From assembly GCA_900318815.1 (NCBI GenBank), contig ONMA01000005.1, forward strand, positions 62,001 through 126,000: a DNA stretch of 64,000 nucleotides, in the 5' to 3' direction. A program made the position numbers and the translations under genes. Below are positions 8,722 to 15,820 of this stretch, piece after piece (positions within the stretch are counted from its first letter, which is position 1; every line of letters begins with the position of its first letter). This DNA is from an uncultured Prevotellaceae bacterium. GTDB taxonomy: Bacteria > Bacteroidota > Bacteroidia > Bacteroidales > Bacteroidaceae. The notes beneath the pieces are model-generated. The model did not search any database and was not told the DNA's origin. It saw nothing but the letters and a program-made list of their open reading frames with translations.

Positions 8722-9786
8722 TTATTCAGATTCAATTTGCTTCACAATTGCAACGTCTATGCCAAGTATATTGGCGATGGCATCAACAGACATCTTTTGC
8801 TTGAGGAGAGCGATAACAGAACTACGCATGATTTGCTTTGCATGCTCCTCGGCCTGCGCCTGTCGCTCCTCGGCCTGCGCCTGTCGCTCCTCGGCCTGCG
8901 CCTGTCGCTCCTCGGCCTGCGCCTGTCGCTCCTCGGCCTGCGCCTGTCGCTCCTCGGCCTTCTTGACAGCAGCATTTCTCTCCGTTATCTGCATGTCTTT
9001 TGCTATGAGATCCGTTTCCATGTTCTTGATGACGGAGAAGAACTCGTCTTCTACGTCCATTGCACGCCGCACGTCGCTGTCGCAGGTGGCCTCCATGAGC
9101 CTCCGCATGATGGGCTCCATGTCGGCATCATCGCCGTAGACCGACGGGTCGATGTCCACGGTTTGCGAGTTGTTGCCTATCGCGTGTGTCTGGTCGAAGA
9201 TGCTCAGCACCTTGTCGAGGCGGTTGTTAATTTTCCCGTGCAGGCGCGGAATCTGCACGATGATGCTGTTGTGCGTCAGGCTCTCCACAAAGGGGTTGTG
9301 GATACCCTCCTCCACCAGATTGTCATCGTAGTCGTACACTTGGTGGTTCACATAGACCACGGGTGCGTCAATGTTCCTCACAGTGTGGCCAAGCAGGTAG
9401 ACTGCCACCATGGGCAGGGCATGGGACCTGCGGCCCAGTTTGAGGGGATTGGCAATCCCCGGTTCCGTGTCGGGCACCATGTTCTCCTTGTTGCCATACT
9501 GGGTGCCGAGGTACTGGCGGAAGCGTAGCAGCTCCGAGTCTACCCATGTCTTCTGGATTTCTATGAGGATGGTCTGCCGACTGCCGTCGGCCTTGCGGAT
9601 GGTTGCGCCGAAGTCTATACGGAAGATAGAAAGGCTCTTGCGACTTCTGTCGGAATACTCATTGCGGCGCATGTGTACTTCCACCACCTCCTGCTTCAGT
9701 AGGGCTGAGAGGATGGTACGGGCTATACGCTCGTCCTCCATGAGGTACTTGAACACGATATCGTAAATAGGATTGGCTACTATCAT
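8722..9786 (-). CDS. Rpn-family PD-(D/E)XK nuclease/putative transposase
   Basis: The 354-residue protein opens with NPIYDIVFKYLMEDERIA, typical of the Rpn (recombination-promoting nuclease)/PD-(D/E)XK transposase family. The nuclease core is seen as Asp58 in FRIDFGA and Glu76-Ile-Gln78-Lys79 in LIEIQK, matching the family D...ExQ(K) site. Residues about 280-315 are a coiled-coil segment made of five exact copies of a seven-residue unit (RQAQAEE). These proteins are thought to cleave DNA and stimulate recA-independent recombination, although many copies are uncharacterised. It is monocistronic with a good promoter. The heptad array can expand or contract without a frameshift. Confidence 0.85.
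   Translation of the reverse strand: MIVANPIYDIVFKYLMEDERIARTILSALLKQEVVEVHMRRNEYSDRSRKSLSIFRIDFGATIRKADGSRQTILIEIQKTWVDSELLRFRQYLGTQYGNKENMVPDTEPGIANPLKLGRRSHALPMVAVYLLGHTVRNIDAPVVYVNHQVYDYDDNLVEEGIHNPFVESLTHNSIIVQIPRLHGKINNRLDKVLSIFDQTHAIGNNSQTVDIDPSVYGDDADMEPIMRRLMEATCDSDVRRAMDVEDEFFSVIKNMETDLIAKDMQITERNAAVKKAEERQAQAEERQAQAEERQAQAEERQAQAEERQAQAEEHAKQIMRSSVIALLKQKMSVDAIANILGIDVAIVKQIESE
8845..8949. repeat. Five perfect 21-bp tandem repeats inside the Rpn gene
   Basis: The unit CTCCTCGGCCTGCGCCTGTC plus G repeats at 8845, 8866, 8887, 8908 and 8929 with no mismatch, and a partial sixth follows. Each unit encodes one coiled-coil heptad. Perfect identity implies recent copy-number change. Confidence 0.95.
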
Positions 9787-9806
9787 GACTTATAATGATT
9801 AGATTG

Positions 9807-9837
9807 CAAAGATAACCTTTTTCTGAGAACTGTACAA
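9807..9837 (-). promoter_or_regulatory. -33/-7 promoter for the Rpn gene
   Basis: Minus strand: TTG at 9835-9837, 20-base spacer, TATCTTTG at 9807-9814, 21 bases before the start codon. Confidence 0.55.
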
Positions 9838-9885
9838 GAATAGCGGTGAAAAAGTTTGCTGTGTGCAATTTTTACCGAAAAAATA

Positions 9886-11556
9886 TCACTGTGCGTACTT
9901 GGCAATGAGGTCGTCGGCCTGCTCGTCGCCCAGCTCCTTGGCTTTCTGCAGGTGCTTGATGCCCTCCGTCTTCTCGCCCTTCAGACACTGGGCAAGACCA
10001 AGGAAGAGATAGCCGTCGCTGTGGTCGGGAGCCACGTCGATACATTGGCGGGCGGTGGCGATGGCGTCGTCGTAGAGCCCGACACGCACCTCGAGAGAAG
10101 CCTTCTCGGCATAGTACAGGTCGTACTGCGGAAGCAGGTCGATGGCCTTCTGGATGTCGTCGAGGGCCTGCTTGAACAGACGACCGCCCACCTCGGCCTG
10201 GTAACGGATGTAATAGAAGTTGGCACCGAGACGAGAACGCATCAGCGGCTCGTACTCGTTCAGGTCGGCTGCAGCCTCACGATACTTACCGGCATCGAGC
10301 CGTGCCTGGGCACGTGCCAGCAGGTAAGGAGCGGCCTCCTGCAGCAAAGGACGGCTGAACTGGGCCAAGGCACTATCGAGCAAGGCCAACTGCGCCGTGG
10401 TGTCCTTGAGCTGCTCCTTGCAGCGAGAGGCCTCGAAGAACATCTCGGCAGAGCGGAGCGAGGAGCCGAGCAGCTCCTGATAGATGGCAAAGGCATCGTC
10501 GTACTGCTTCTGCGCATAGCGAATCTGGGCCTGCAAGTGGCGATAGATGGGCTGCGCATTGAGGGCGTAGGCCTCGCCAACCTCCTGGTAAGCCTTCTCA
10601 TACGACCAAGGCTCGAAGGGCAGCTGACTCTTGAACACCTCCTTCTGATAGATGAGCCGCGCATAGTTATAGTGGGCCTCATCCTTCTTGTCGGCTACGC
10701 TGATAGCCTGCTCCATGTCCTGCTGAGCACCCTTGAAGTCGTCGGCATCGACCTTCAGCTGGGCGCGATAGGCATAGCCGTCGGGTGACGTGGGGAACGC
10801 CGCGATGAAGTCGTCGACCATAACGGCGTAGGCAGCCGAGTCGAGCGACTGCACCCCGATATACATAGCGAGCAGGGCCTGATCCAACTCGGCGGGCAGG
10901 GCTTTCTTGATGTTGGTAGAACGGAGTGCGCGGTCGTTCATACTCAGTCCCGTGATGCGCAGGCTATCGGCATAGCAGGCACTCACGGCATAGTTGAGCG
11001 TATCGGCAGCCGACGACGGGGCCTGCATCAGTCCAACGACGGCACCCTCGGCATTGAGCAACGGACAGTAGCCCATCGTCTCCGGCATCTGCAAAGCCAC
11101 GGTGTAGTAGGCATTGTCGCCCAGGAACTTCTCCACCCGGCGCACCACTCCCTGCGGCACCTTCTTCACCTCGAGATAAGGCAACACCCACACCTCGCTC
11201 CCCGTGCTTAGCGTCTGCTGCGCCACGGTAAGTCCTTGAGGCTTCTTCACGTCGACGCGGAACTTAGCCACGTCGTAGGTCTCGTTGGCTCCGAGCATAG
11301 CCTCCACGGGCCATTCCTTGCCCTGCGCGTCGATGACGACGGCGCGGTCGGCACCGCGGAAGGGCGCAAAGCTGCTGAGCGCGCACCCCTCTTCGCCCAC
11401 GAAGAAGGCGTTGCTGCTGGCCAGTAGGGTGCCGTCGGCCTTGAAGGTCTTCAACGTAAGTACCGCCTTTGAAGCCTTCTTCACATTAAAAGGCTGGGCA
11501 TATACCAAGAGACATGAAAAGACGGGAAAAAGAAGTGTAAAGATATAACGTTTCAT
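9886..11556 (-). CDS. Secreted trypsin-like/TPR repeat protein
   Basis: The 556-residue protein has a signal peptide (MKRYIFTLLFPVFSCLLVYA). Residues about 25-210 look like a trypsin-fold domain (TLKTFKADGTLLASSNAFFV, YDVAKFRV, LNAEGAVVGLM). The site where the catalytic serine should sit in a GNSGGP-like loop reads MGYCPLLNAEG, so the serine is absent and the domain is probably non-catalytic or unusual. Residues about 230-556 are tetratricopeptide repeats rich in Ala, Tyr and Leu. It probably works in the periplasm as a binding or scaffold protein. It follows recN by 13 bases, so the two are likely co-transcribed. Confidence 0.7.
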   Translation of the reverse strand: MKRYIFTLLFPVFSCLLVYAQPFNVKKASKAVLTLKTFKADGTLLASSNAFFVGEEGCALSSFAPFRGADRAVVIDAQGKEWPVEAMLGANETYDVAKFRVDVKKPQGLTVAQQTLSTGSEVWVLPYLEVKKVPQGVVRRVEKFLGDNAYYTVALQMPETMGYCPLLNAEGAVVGLMQAPSSAADTLNYAVSACYADSLRITGLSMNDRALRSTNIKKALPAELDQALLAMYIGVQSLDSAAYAVMVDDFIAAFPTSPDGYAYRAQLKVDADDFKGAQQDMEQAISVADKKDEAHYNYARLIYQKEVFKSQLPFEPWSYEKAYQEVGEAYALNAQPIYRHLQAQIRYAQKQYDDAFAIYQELLGSSLRSAEMFFEASRCKEQLKDTTAQLALLDSALAQFSRPLLQEAAPYLLARAQARLDAGKYREAAADLNEYEPLMRSRLGANFYYIRYQAEVGGRLFKQALDDIQKAIDLLPQYDLYYAEKASLEVRVGLYDDAIATARQCIDVAPDHSDGYLFLGLAQCLKGEKTEGIKHLQKAKELGDEQADDLIAKYAQ

Positions 11557-11569
11557 CCTTGTCGTTGTT

Positions 11570-13228
11570 TTATAGTTTCAATAATTGTTTAGCGTTGGCA
11601 ATGGCGGCCTCGCTCACGTCGCTGCCGCTGAGCATCTGGGCAATCTCGCGCACGCGCTCGTCCTGAGTCAGCAGTTGCATGTGGGTAGTGGTGCCCTGTG
11701 CTGTCTCCTCCTTATAAACTTTATAGTGGGTGGACCCCAATGCGGCAATCTGCGGCAAGTGAGTGATGCTGATGACCTGACGGTCCTGCTGCCCCATCTC
11801 GTACATGATGCGAGCCATCTGTTCGGCAATCTTGCCGCTAACACCCGTGTCAATCTCGTCGAAGATGATGGTAGGTAGCTTCACCGCACCGCTGATCATC
11901 GCTTTCAGCGAGAGCATCACGCGGGCAATCTCACCGCCCGAAGCCACCATCCTCACCGGCTGCAAGGCCGAGGAAGTGTTGGCGCTGAAGAGGAACTCCA
12001 CGACGTCGCCGCCACTATGGCCCAGCGCTCCGCTGCCCATGCTGACCTGGAAACGCACGTTGGGCATGCCCAACTGCACCAGCCGTCCCAGCATGTCCTG
12101 CTCTATCTGCCGGGCCGCCTTCCGTCGGGTCTCCGACAACAAGCCGGCCTTCTGCTGACATTCCTCCTGCAACTGCCTGACGGTGGCCTCCTGTTCGGCC
12201 AGAGCCTCGTCGCTGTTCTCTATGCCCGCCAGCTTCTGCTGCAAGTCACGCTGAATGGCCAACAGTTCGTCGATGCTCTCCACCTTGTATTTCTTCTCCA
12301 GGTCGTAGATGCGGTCGAGCCGCTGGTTGACGGCATCCAGCTCGGCGGGGTCGAAGTCGATGTCCTCCAGTTTACTGCTGATTTCCTGAGCCATGTCCTT
12401 CAGCTCTATATAAGTAGAGTCCATGCGTGCAGCCAGTTCCGAGGCATCGGGATAGACGCGCTCAATGCCATGCAGGGCCGAGACGGCCCGTTTCAGTTCG
12501 CCCACGATACCGGCAGGCTCGCCCGACAAGGCATTGTCGGCCTCGTAGAGGGCAGTCTTGATGTCCTCCGAGTGGGTCATCGTGTCGCTGCGCTGTTCCA
12601 GTTCCTCCTGTTCGCCAGCCATTAGCCGGGCATTCGAAAGTTCCTCGAACTGGAACTGCAGGAAGTCGGCATTCTGGCGGTTCTGCTCCACGTCGGCCTT
12701 CAGCTGTTCCAACTGCCTCTTCGCCTGCTGATATTGTGCGAAAGTCTGCCTGTAGCCCTCCAGTTCTTTCCCGTTACCGGCAATGATGTCGACCACATTG
12801 AGCTGGAAGTCCTGCTTGCTGATGAGCAGGTTCTGGTGCTGAGAGTGAACGTCGACCAGCCTTTCGCCCAGTTCCTTCAGCTGGGATAGAGGCACGGGCG
12901 TATCGTTGATGAAGGCACGGCTCTTGCCCGAGGCCGTCAGTTCGCGGCGCACGATGCAGTCGGCAGCGTCATACTCTATGTCGTTCTGCTGGAAGAAGGA
13001 CTCCATGCCATAGCGTGCGAGGTCGAAGTGAGCCTCGATGATGCACTTCTCAGCCCCGCTCTTCAGCGTCTTCGAGTCGGCCCGCTGTCCCAACAGCAGG
13101 CCGATGGCCCCGAGGATGATGCTCTTGCCCGCCCCCGTCTCGCCGGTGATGACCGAGAAGCCCGGGCGGAACTCCATGTCGAGCACGTCGATAAGTGCAA
13201 AGTTCTTAATGTATAATTGCTTGATCAT
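11570..13228 (-). CDS. recN: DNA repair protein RecN
   Basis: This SMC-like ATPase of 552 residues is full length for RecN. The Walker A motif GETGAGKS is at 29-36 after the typical start MIKQLYIKNFALIDVLDMEF. A long coiled-coil middle (about 150-390) follows. The C-terminal half has the signature VASGGEIARVMLSLK and the Walker B/D-loop TIIFDEIDTGVSGKIAEQM. RecN acts early in double-strand break repair by holding DNA ends and sister molecules together. In Bacteroidota recN is commonly found next to DUF4835, and DUF4835 is two genes upstream here. Confidence 0.95.
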   Translation of the reverse strand: MIKQLYIKNFALIDVLDMEFRPGFSVITGETGAGKSIILGAIGLLLGQRADSKTLKSGAEKCIIEAHFDLARYGMESFFQQNDIEYDAADCIVRRELTASGKSRAFINDTPVPLSQLKELGERLVDVHSQHQNLLISKQDFQLNVVDIIAGNGKELEGYRQTFAQYQQAKRQLEQLKADVEQNRQNADFLQFQFEELSNARLMAGEQEELEQRSDTMTHSEDIKTALYEADNALSGEPAGIVGELKRAVSALHGIERVYPDASELAARMDSTYIELKDMAQEISSKLEDIDFDPAELDAVNQRLDRIYDLEKKYKVESIDELLAIQRDLQQKLAGIENSDEALAEQEATVRQLQEECQQKAGLLSETRRKAARQIEQDMLGRLVQLGMPNVRFQVSMGSGALGHSGGDVVEFLFSANTSSALQPVRMVASGGEIARVMLSLKAMISGAVKLPTIIFDEIDTGVSGKIAEQMARIMYEMGQQDRQVISITHLPQIAALGSTHYKVYKEETAQGTTTHMQLLTQDERVREIAQMLSGSDVSEAAIANAKQLLKL

Positions 13229-13245
13229 ATTTGGTTCGGTTTTTA

Positions 13246-13438
13246 ATTTGGGATGATTCGGAGGTGCGGGGGAATTTCGGAGGTACGAAGGTACGGGGGT
13301 ACGAGGATAGACTCTTCGCGGAAAAATGGACGTGCAATCTATTCTCGCACCCTCGTACCTCCGTACCCCCGCACCTCCGAAAATCCTCCGTTCCTTCGTA
13401 TCTCCGAAATCGTACCATGTTTTTTTTGCATGTTACTA
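13246..13438. repeat. Hairpin repeat family B, copy 1
   Basis: An inverted repeat of GGAGGTACGGGGGTACGAGG-type units separated by a 35-40 base core. It shares its left edge (GGAGGTGCGGGGG), right edge (CTCCGAAATCGTACCAT) and the word GCATGTTACT with the copy at 62314-62468. The core, containing GTGCAATCTATTCTCGCA, is in the opposite orientation to that of copy 2. It runs into the 3' end of sstT. Confidence 0.9.
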
Positions 13439-14694
13439 TAATAATCGGCTGTGGCGGTGAAGAACACGTCGCAGCTGGAGTTGACGGCGGTTTCGACCGA
13501 GTCCTGCACCACGCCGATGATGAAGCCGATGGCCACGGCCTGCATGGCTATATCGTTGCCGATGCCGAAGAACGAGCACGCCATGGGGATGAGCAGCAGC
13601 GAACCGCCCGCCACGCCCGACGTGCCGCAGGCGGCCAGCGTGGCAATGACGCAGAGCACCACCGCAGAGGCAAACGACACCTCGACACCCACGGTATTGG
13701 CCACGGCCAGCGTCATGGCCGTGATCGTGACGGCGGCTCCGTTCATGTTGATGGTCGCTCCCAAGGGAATGCTCACGGAGTAGAAGTCCTCGTCGAGTCC
13801 CAGTTTCTTGCAAAGCGTCAGGTTGATGGGGATGTTGGCAGCCGAGGAACGGGTGAAGAAGGCATTCAGTCCACTCTCTTTCAGACAAGTAAACAGCAGC
13901 GGATAGGGATTGCGGCGCATCGTGATGAAGGAGATGAAAGGATTGAATACCAGCGTGTTGAACAGCATACAGCCCACCAGTAACAGCAGCAGTTGGCCAT
14001 AGGTGGAGAAGACATCGAGACCGTTCTCGGAGACCGAGGTGAACACCAGACCCATGATGCCGAAAGGAGCAAACTGGATGATCCACTTCACGCAGAGGGA
14101 AACAGCCTCGGCCAAGTCGTGAACCACATTGATGGTGGCATTACTGGCCTTCAGCTTCAGTGCCAGGCCCATCACGACGGCCCAGAACAAGATGCCGATA
14201 TAGTTGGCCGAGGTAATCGACTGCACGGGATTAGCAACCATGTTGGACAGTAAGTTGGCAAACACGTCAGCGAGTGCGCCCGGCGCGCTGCCCTCCGCTT
14301 CGTTGGCAAAGTCGAGCGTCACGGGGAAGAGAAAGCTTCCCGCCACCGCACAAAGAGCGGCCAGGAAAGTACTCAGCATGTACTCGGTAATGACCGTCCG
14401 GAACCGTGGCCCCAGCCCGCCCCCGGCCTTGGCAATGGCAGCGGTCACCAAGACGGCTACCAAGACGGGGGCAATGGCTTTCAAAGTTCCCACAAACGCC
14501 TTGCCTAAGATGCCGATGCCCGTCCACGAGGGTACTGAAAGCCCCAGCAGGGCACCGATGACGAGCCCCACAAAGATGCGGAGTACCAGGCTTGCGCCCG
14601 TGTACTTCGTCCAAAGAACCAGGAAAAAGCCCTCCTTCCTCTCTCTGTTTGAGGGGATTTCAAATCCCCGACTCCTCTCTCCTCTCTCCTCCAT
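13339..14694 (-). CDS. sstT: Serine/threonine:sodium symporter SstT
   Basis: The 451-residue membrane protein belongs to the dicarboxylate/amino acid:cation symporter family. SstT-like features are ASLVLRIFVGLVIGALLGL near the N-terminus, SSAANIPINLTLCKKLGLD (hairpin region), GATINMNGAAVTITAMTLA and GVVQDSVETAVNSSCDVFFTA near the end. It would import serine and threonine with sodium across the inner membrane. The start ATG at 14694 follows the DUF4835 stop by 5 bases with GGAG between them. Both ends are odd: about 25 extra N-terminal residues come from a repeat-like purine-rich stretch, and the last ~28 residues are translated from family B repeat DNA. Confidence 0.88.
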   Translation of the reverse strand: MEERGERSRGFEIPSNRERKEGFFLVLWTKYTGASLVLRIFVGLVIGALLGLSVPSWTGIGILGKAFVGTLKAIAPVLVAVLVTAAIAKAGGGLGPRFRTVITEYMLSTFLAALCAVAGSFLFPVTLDFANEAEGSAPGALADVFANLLSNMVANPVQSITSANYIGILFWAVVMGLALKLKASNATINVVHDLAEAVSLCVKWIIQFAPFGIMGLVFTSVSENGLDVFSTYGQLLLLLVGCMLFNTLVFNPFISFITMRRNPYPLLFTCLKESGLNAFFTRSSAANIPINLTLCKKLGLDEDFYSVSIPLGATINMNGAAVTITAMTLAVANTVGVEVSFASAVVLCVIATLAACGTSGVAGGSLLLIPMACSFFGIGNDIAMQAVAIGFIIGVVQDSVETAVNSSCDVFFTATADYYSNMQKKHGTISEIRRNGGFSEVRGYGGTRVRE

Positions 14695-14699
14695 ACTCC

Positions 14700-15602
14700 T
14701 TACTGCTTAATTTTCTCCCACGCATTATTTTGCGAGGCGTTGATGCCGAACAGGATGTCGTAGACCGACTCCTTCTCCTTCTGCGTGCCCTTGCCCTTAT
14801 AGATGTTGGCCAGTTCGTCGCGCTTATAATCCGTCCATATCTGCGGCAGCAGGCTCAGGGGTTTCTGTTCGTGGGCTTTCTTCAGGTCATTTTCAATGGC
14901 CGTGGTGATGTTGGTGCGTCCACGCTCGGCATTAGCGGCCATCTCGTCGAGACCCTGTCGGTAGTAGTCGTACTGGAACTGCCGGAAAGGCTTCATGCCC
15001 TCGTCGAGATAGTCGTTGATGATGGCAAAGCGGTTGCGCGAGTCCTCGAACGACTTCCAGCCGGGATAGTCGAGCGACTGGGCATTGTTGACTAAATACA
15101 TGCAGCGTTGCAGCACGTCGGTGCCTCCCAACGGGGCAAAGCTGTCTAAGTCCAGGCCGATGATCAGGTAGCAATAGTAGGCCACAAGGGCCACCAACTG
15201 GTTGTCGATGACCTCTTCGTTGAAGTTCAGTTGGTCGAACTGGGCAAAGTCGAAGATGAAGTTCTTGTCGGTATTATTATATAAGGTGGAAGTGTACGAC
15301 GCATTATATACGGGGCGGTTGGCCTGAATCAGGGCGTTGCAGGTGAAGCGGTTATTAGCCTGGTCGTACTTAGTCACCGTGATATTGAAGTTGCAGCCGA
15401 TGCGCTCGTTCTCCTGGAACTGTAGGGCCGTCCACTGGTGTTCGTTGATGAATTGTTCGAGCGTCTGCTGCAGGTTCTCAAACACCGAGGCGTCGGTGCC
15501 CTGCACTTGCTGGTGGTTGATGCGCACCGTGGCCTGTAGCTCCTGTGCATGCATGGTGGCGGCACTCATGGCGAGAACCAATAGAAATAGAATCCGTCTC
15601 AT
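14700..15602 (-). CDS. DUF4835 family protein (PorD-like)
   Basis: From the ATG at 15602 this is a 300-residue exported protein, MRRILFLLVLAMSAATMHAQ being the signal peptide; an in-frame ATG at 15662 lies upstream of the promoter and is not preferred. The sequence QELQATVRINHQQVQGTDAS and the run FDFAQFDQLNFNEEVIDNQL are typical of DUF4835, a family restricted to Bacteroidota and sometimes annotated as the T9SS-associated protein PorD. Its exact job is not settled. It heads a probable operon with sstT, recN and the TPR protein, which fits its usual location near recN. Confidence 0.8.
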   Translation of the reverse strand: MRRILFLLVLAMSAATMHAQELQATVRINHQQVQGTDASVFENLQQTLEQFINEHQWTALQFQENERIGCNFNITVTKYDQANNRFTCNALIQANRPVYNASYTSTLYNNTDKNFIFDFAQFDQLNFNEEVIDNQLVALVAYYCYLIIGLDLDSFAPLGGTDVLQRCMYLVNNAQSLDYPGWKSFEDSRNRFAIINDYLDEGMKPFRQFQYDYYRQGLDEMAANAERGRTNITTAIENDLKKAHEQKPLSLLPQIWTDYKRDELANIYKGKGTQKEKESVYDILFGINASQNNAWEKIKQ

Positions 15603-15631
15603 TGGGAATGAAGAAATAATTATTCGACTTG

Positions 15632-15662
15632 CAAAAGTACGAACTATTTTCCAATTGCCCAA
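15632..15662 (-). promoter_or_regulatory. -33/-7 promoter for the DUF4835-sstT-recN operon
   Basis: Minus strand: TTG at 15660-15662, 20 bases, TACTTTTG at 15632-15639. The start codon is 30 bases further on, supporting the 15602 start. Confidence 0.6.
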
Positions 15663-15765
15663 CTTTTTTCATACAATTCAGCACAAATTAACCTATGGGG
15701 AGCATGGGGTGAGTTAAAAAAACATAATTAATTAACAAAAAATAAATAATTCGTATTTTATTGTT

Positions 15766-15773
15766 TATCTTTG
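15766..15773 (+). promoter_or_regulatory. -7 promoter box for the giant surface gene
   Basis: TATCTTTG about 48 bases before the ATG at 15821. No TTG at the -33 distance; the region upstream is very AT-rich. The position also argues against an earlier start at 15761. Confidence 0.45.
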
Positions 15774-15820
15774 AAAGCTCAAATGAGAAGAATTTATGTG
15801 AATTAACAAAAAACAAGGAA

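Noticed and set aside
4937-9786. A named phage-defence system in the ATPase/Rpn cluster
   Set aside because: P-loop ATPases and an Rpn nuclease are present, but no pairing that matches a described system can be recognised from sequence alone, so I kept it only as a candidate.
15662-15662. Start of the DUF4835 gene at 15662
   Set aside because: That ATG lies upstream of the -7 box and would place a non-signal extension before a clear signal peptide; 15602 fits better.
15761-15820. Start of the giant gene at 15761
   Set aside because: It overlaps the -7 box TATCTTTG and adds 20 residues before an otherwise perfect signal peptide.
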